NCBI RefSeq assembly: GCF_023914155.1
Contig: NZ_JAMWYS010000013.1
Coordinates: forward strand, 18,097 to 82,096
Reading direction: 5' to 3'
Source of the DNA: Solitalea agri
GTDB taxonomy: Bacteria > Bacteroidota > Bacteroidia > Sphingobacteriales > Sphingobacteriaceae
DNA: 64,000 nucleotides
Shown: in pieces, positions 60,469-64,000 of the stretch
Position numbering within the stretch: the first letter of the stretch is position 1
Layout: every line of letters begins with the position of its first letter
Notes under the pieces: generated by a model
Databases searched by the model: none
What the model saw: only the letters and a program-made list of their open reading frames with translations
What the model was told of the DNA's origin: nothing
Program-made: the position numbers and the translations under genes

Positions 60469-63400
60469 ATGGAACACAACTTCTACGCACAAAAATTGAG
60501 TTTATTGAAATCTGTAAAGGGTTCTTTACGGTTTTTAATAATCTTTTTGTTTTCACTAATAGGTTTCTTTGGAAACTTTGAGCGAACTTATGCTCAAAAG
60601 GTTTCCAGCGGAGCTTTATGTAGTGGAACACTAGGTAACCCGGTTGTAACAATTGACTTTGGCTATGGCAGCGCAAGCAGCAACTATGGCCCGGCATTGG
60701 CATCCGGCATCACCAATTATAACTATTGGTTCCCAAGTGTGCTGCCTAATCCGGGTGGATCTGACGATTTGCATGATAATAAATATGCAATTCTTCCACG
60801 TCTGAATTGGAATGTCAGTCACCCTACATCTAAAGATGGAAGTGGGAAGTTTACTGCGCCAGGAGCATGGCACATCTATAACCATGACCATTCCTATTGG
60901 ATGAACGGGAAATCGGACGGTTACATGTATGTGGTAAATGCTGCATATGAGCCGGGGATTTTTTACCAGCAGCGTATAGATGCATTGTGTTCAGGAACTA
61001 CTTATGAGTTCTCTGCATATATTACCAATTTAATTAACGGATCATCTTGTGGGGGAAATGCGGCGATTAAGCCAAATATTCGTTTTCAAATTGAGTCTGT
61101 TTCCGGTACAGTTTTAGGGTATTACGAAACCGGGGACTTAAACCAAACAAATTGTACTTCTGCAGCCAGCTACGGTTTGCCATCATCTAATCCAACAGAG
61201 TGTGTTACGGAGCAGAATTTATGGCAACAAGTGGGGTTCTTATTTACCATACCTTCGGGTAACTCCTCAGTTATTATTAAGATGATTAATAATAATCCTG
61301 GAGGATGTGGTAATGACTTGGCGATTGATGATATTAACTTCCGTCCTTGTGGTCCTTCAATAGGAATGCTACCTACCAGTGATAAAAGCATTTGTGTGGG
61401 TGGTAACTTTACATTTTCGGCAGTTTTAGGAGCTGGTTATAGTAATCCTGATTTCTTATGGCAAAAGAGTGTTGATAACGGGGCGACCTGGATTGATATG
61501 CCAATCCAAACCACAACTGATTTAGCGTTTACAAATCTTCAAGTTTCTAATTCAGGTTTGTATCGTGTATTGGTAGGTGGCGGGGGAGGTGCTGTAAGTA
61601 ATCCTAACTGTAGGGTGGCTTCTGATCCTGTACGATTAACGGTCTATCCACCACCAGTTGTTACTGTCAGTGGTAGTGGAACCTATTGTGTGGGGGATGT
61701 TATTACATTAACGGCATCACCAGGGGCCAAATCTTATCAATGGTTTAAACAGGGTGGAACAGCAGTTACGGCAAAAGGAAATTTTGCGACTTATACATTT
61801 ACAGCATCAAATGCTTCTGAATCAGGCAATTATTATGTAGTTGCATATAATGATCAACAGACAGGGACAAACACATTTATTGAATGTTCTCAAACTTCCA
61901 ATAATGTTGCCTTAACTATAAACCCGGCGCCAATACCTGTTATTACCGGTTCGCCATATTTTTGTGGTGCAACAAGTACAACACTCTCAACCGGAACATT
62001 TAATTCGTATAAATGGTATAATACAGCTAGTCCGGGTACAATACTATCAACTTCTCAAAGTTTAACAGTTACTAATAACGGAACTTATGCAGTTGAAGTT
62101 TTTAATGGAAACTGTTATGGAACGCAAACTATAACTGTCTCTAACGGGACTGTTCCAACGGTTAGTATTTCATTAGCAAGTACTTGTAATGGGGCAACCT
62201 TAACAAGTTCTGGTTCAAATATTTCAACCCGTCAATGGTCTAAAGATGGTGTTGATATTCCTGCAGCCTCAGGTGGAACGGGTACTTCATTAAATGTTAC
62301 CCTGGCTGGAGTCTACAAAATAACAGTTACATCCACTACAGGTTGTACGGCTTCTGCTACTCAAACAGTAACTACAGCAAACTTTGCAGTTGCACCATCA
62401 CCGGTACTTACTCCAAATCCTAATAAAATAGGTTTATGTACAGGAGATGCATATCCAACATTAAGTGTTGCCGATGCATCTGGAGCAGCTTATAATACTA
62501 CTGATTATGATTTCGAATGGTACTATAATGGTGTATTAGCCACGGTATCAGACGCCGGTCGGGCAAGTAATCCTAGTCAATCACCAAATAACTCTTCTAG
62601 AAGTATAATGCAAATTATACCTAAGAAGCCAGGTACTTTTACGGTGAAAGTTACCAAAACAGCAGGTACTTGTCTTGGAACCTATACTTCTCCTGGTGTA
62701 ACTATTACTGTTACCAATCCTCCATCAGTTTCTATCACCGGAACACCATCCTATTGTGCCGGTGGAAGTACTACTCTTACGGCTAACCCTTCAGGCAAAG
62801 TATATGAGTGGAAGAATTCTGCGGGAACCGTTTTGGGTACTTCTCAAAGTTTAACCGTTAGCGGTGCTGCTGATACCTATACAGTAAAAGTTACTGATCA
62901 AGGTTGTAGTGCAACTTCTAGTCAGGCTGTTACGGTTAATCCTGTAAATAAACCAAGCATTTCTGGTGCAGGTGCATTAACCTTCTGTCAAAATGCTGCT
63001 GGAAATGCGAGTATAGTTCTAACTGCATCAAGTATCGTATCCGGAACAACTTTCCAATGGTATAAAGATGGTGCTATTATTTCAGGAGCAACAAATTCTA
63101 CTTACACAGCAACAGCGAGTGGGAGTTATACAGTAGTTCCTTCTAATAAGCCTTGTCCGATATCCTCTGATCCTGCAGTAGTAACAATTAATGTATTACC
63201 AACGGTAACCTTAAACGCAGCGGGTCCATACACGTTCTGTCAGGGCGGCTCACAGGTAATTTCGGTTACTGATGAATCAGCCTTAGGCGTAACGTATCAG
63301 TGGTACAATGGAGCGACAGCCATTCCGTCGGCAACCTCAAACAGTTATACTGCAACGGCAACCGGTCAGTATAAAGTGGTGGCCAGCTACCCTGCAGCAG

Positions 63401-64000
63401 CAGGCGGCTGTTCGGCTACTTCGGCTACGGTGAACGTAACGGTGAATCCGTTGCCAACAGCTACTATATCAGCTTCTGGTCCAACCACGTTCTGTAATGG
63501 CGGCAGTGTAACCTTAACCGCGCCGGTACAATCGAACGTGAACTATCAGTGGTACCAAGGAGCAACAGCTGTAGGAACAAACAGCAATACATTAATAGTA
63601 ACCACAGCTGGGTCATATACAGTCAAAGTAACCAATACCATTACTACCTGTTCTGCCACTTCGCCTGCTACAGTAGTAACAGTTAATTCAGTTCCAACGG
63701 TAACCTTGAATGCACCAGGCCCATACACGTTTTGTCAGGGCGGATCACAAGTTATTTCAGTTCCTAATCAATCAGCTTCAGGAGTAACTTATCAGTGGTA
63801 TAATGGAGCGACTTTAATTGGAGGTGCAACCTCTAACAGCTATACAGCAACGGCAACTGGGCAGTATACAGTGGTAGCAAGCTATCCTGCAGCAGCAGGT
63901 GGATGTTCTGCTACTTCAGCGGTAGTAAATGTAACGGTGAATCCATTACCGGTAGCGACGATCAGTCCTTCAGGACCGACCACCTTCTGTAGCGGCGGCT
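60469..64000 (+). CDS. giant secreted protein with Ig-like/PKD-like repeats, 3' end outside window
   Basis: The ATG at 60469 opens a frame without stop to the window edge (1177 codons seen). A signal peptide ends near TYAQ (residue about 44). Residues about 45-300 form an N-terminal domain (DFGYGSASSNYGP, RIDALCSGTTYEFSAY, LAIDDINFRPC), a discoidin-like fold that binds surfaces in related proteins. Many Ig-like repeats of about 80 residues follow, each with a FCxGGS start, YQWYxxG core and YTVxV end. Such proteins are typical T9SS substrates (SprB-like adhesins); the C-terminal sorting domain would lie beyond the window. Confidence 0.9.
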   Translation, partial: MEHNFYAQKLSLLKSVKGSLRFLIIFLFSLIGFFGNFERTYAQKVSSGALCSGTLGNPVVTIDFGYGSASSNYGPALASGITNYNYWFPSVLPNPGGSDDLHDNKYAILPRLNWNVSHPTSKDGSGKFTAPGAWHIYNHDHSYWMNGKSDGYMYVVNAAYEPGIFYQQRIDALCSGTTYEFSAYITNLINGSSCGGNAAIKPNIRFQIESVSGTVLGYYETGDLNQTNCTSAASYGLPSSNPTECVTEQNLWQQVGFLFTIPSGNSSVIIKMINNNPGGCGNDLAIDDINFRPCGPSIGMLPTSDKSICVGGNFTFSAVLGAGYSNPDFLWQKSVDNGATWIDMPIQTTTDLAFTNLQVSNSGLYRVLVGGGGGAVSNPNCRVASDPVRLTVYPPPVVTVSGSGTYCVGDVITLTASPGAKSYQWFKQGGTAVTAKGNFATYTFTASNASESGNYYVVAYNDQQTGTNTFIECSQTSNNVALTINPAPIPVITGSPYFCGATSTTLSTGTFNSYKWYNTASPGTILSTSQSLTVTNNGTYAVEVFNGNCYGTQTITVSNGTVPTVSISLASTCNGATLTSSGSNISTRQWSKDGVDIPAASGGTGTSLNVTLAGVYKITVTSTTGCTASATQTVTTANFAVAPSPVLTPNPNKIGLCTGDAYPTLSVADASGAAYNTTDYDFEWYYNGVLATVSDAGRASNPSQSPNNSSRSIMQIIPKKPGTFTVKVTKTAGTCLGTYTSPGVTITVTNPPSVSITGTPSYCAGGSTTLTANPSGKVYEWKNSAGTVLGTSQSLTVSGAADTYTVKVTDQGCSATSSQAVTVNPVNKPSISGAGALTFCQNAAGNASIVLTASSIVSGTTFQWYKDGAIISGATNSTYTATASGSYTVVPSNKPCPISSDPAVVTINVLPTVTLNAAGPYTFCQGGSQVISVTDESALGVTYQWYNGATAIPSATSNSYTATATGQYKVVASYPAAAGGCSATSATVNVTVNPLPTATISASGPTTFCNGGSVTLTAPVQSNVNYQWYQGATAVGTNSNTLIVTTAGSYTVKVTNTITTCSATSPATVVTVNSVPTVTLNAPGPYTFCQGGSQVISVPNQSASGVTYQWYNGATLIGGATSNSYTATATGQYTVVASYPAAAGGCSATSAVVNVTVNPLPVATISPSGPTTFCSGG
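63199..64000 (+). repeat. higher-order 495-bp tandem repeat in the giant gene
   Basis: The segment starting CCAACGGTAACC at 63199 recurs at 63694, and CAACAGCTAC / CGGTAGCGAC segments recur about 495 bp apart. The period is 165 codons, two Ig-like domains. Copies are highly similar at DNA level, unlike the earlier diverged repeats (60.8-63.2 kb), so they are a recent expansion that continues beyond the window. Confidence 0.85.

Noticed and set aside
1..64000. tRNA or rRNA genes, insertion sequences, prophage
   Set aside because: No cloverleaf with TTC-loop signature, rRNA motif, transposase or phage structural gene was noticed; the ORF6N gene alone is not evidence of a prophage.

Overview
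The window is AT-rich, densely coding chromosomal DNA from a Bacteroidota bacterium, most likely of the Sphingobacteriia. The evidence is gliding protein GldC, a very large secreted protein with Ig-like repeats of the SprB/T9SS-substrate kind, many small Bacteroidota-restricted families (DUF5684, DUF6702, head GIN domain, ORF6N), start codons that mostly lack Shine-Dalgarno sequences, and upstream elements of the Bacteroidota sigma factor type (TAnnTTTG).

Layout. 1-4.2 kb (minus): rpsA (3' end outside the window) and cmk, then an M48 protease with three small membrane proteins. 4.5-15.4 kb: arfB, small membrane proteins, a lone biotin carboxylase, riboflavin synthase, a beta-lactamase-fold lipoprotein, a full-length MprF-like protein, Nudix, GNAT, a secreted esterase and a TMEM175-type channel. 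15.5-29.4 kb: housekeeping genes (hscA, a ketoacyl synthase, a cysteine synthase, a Crp-family regulator with an MBL hydrolase, dihydroorotase, an ORF6N protein carrying DNA palindromes, a DEAD-box helicase, gldC, pepE, threonine aldolase). 29.5-31.8 kb: a gene-free block with five tandem copies of what looks like a structured small RNA gene, each with its own FNR/CRP-like box, promoter and terminator. 32.1-36.2 kb: a small secreted repeat protein, DUF2891 and lon. 36.4-42.4 kb: a complete hydroxyproline catabolic operon with a divergent AraC regulator. 42.4-53.4 kb: DUF6702 / M1 peptidase / HupE cluster, glpD, small proteins and nrdBA with a long leader. 53.9-60.0 kb: a signalling locus. 60.5 kb to the end: the giant secreted repeat protein, cut by the window edge.

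Two blocks stand out. First, the five-copy RNA array: every copy has the same spacing between a TGAT-N4-RTCAA dyad and a -7-like element, which places the dyad near -41.5, the classic activator position. RNA stems are largely kept, whereas no reading frame is. Second, the signalling operon joins a ThiF/E1-like adenylating enzyme and a GNAT-fold acyltransferase to a 7TM-DISM sensor kinase, a receiver-kinase hybrid and a single-domain receiver, with a paralogous receiver divergent to it. This is what a signal-making and signal-sensing module might look like. Both interpretations are inferences from sequence alone.

Starts were moved downstream where the longest frame began at a weak codon or upstream of a likely promoter (accC, Nudix, crp, MBL, pyrC, the DapA-like gene, the FAD dehydrogenase, DUF6702, M1, MmcQ/YjbR, the KGYYSI protein).
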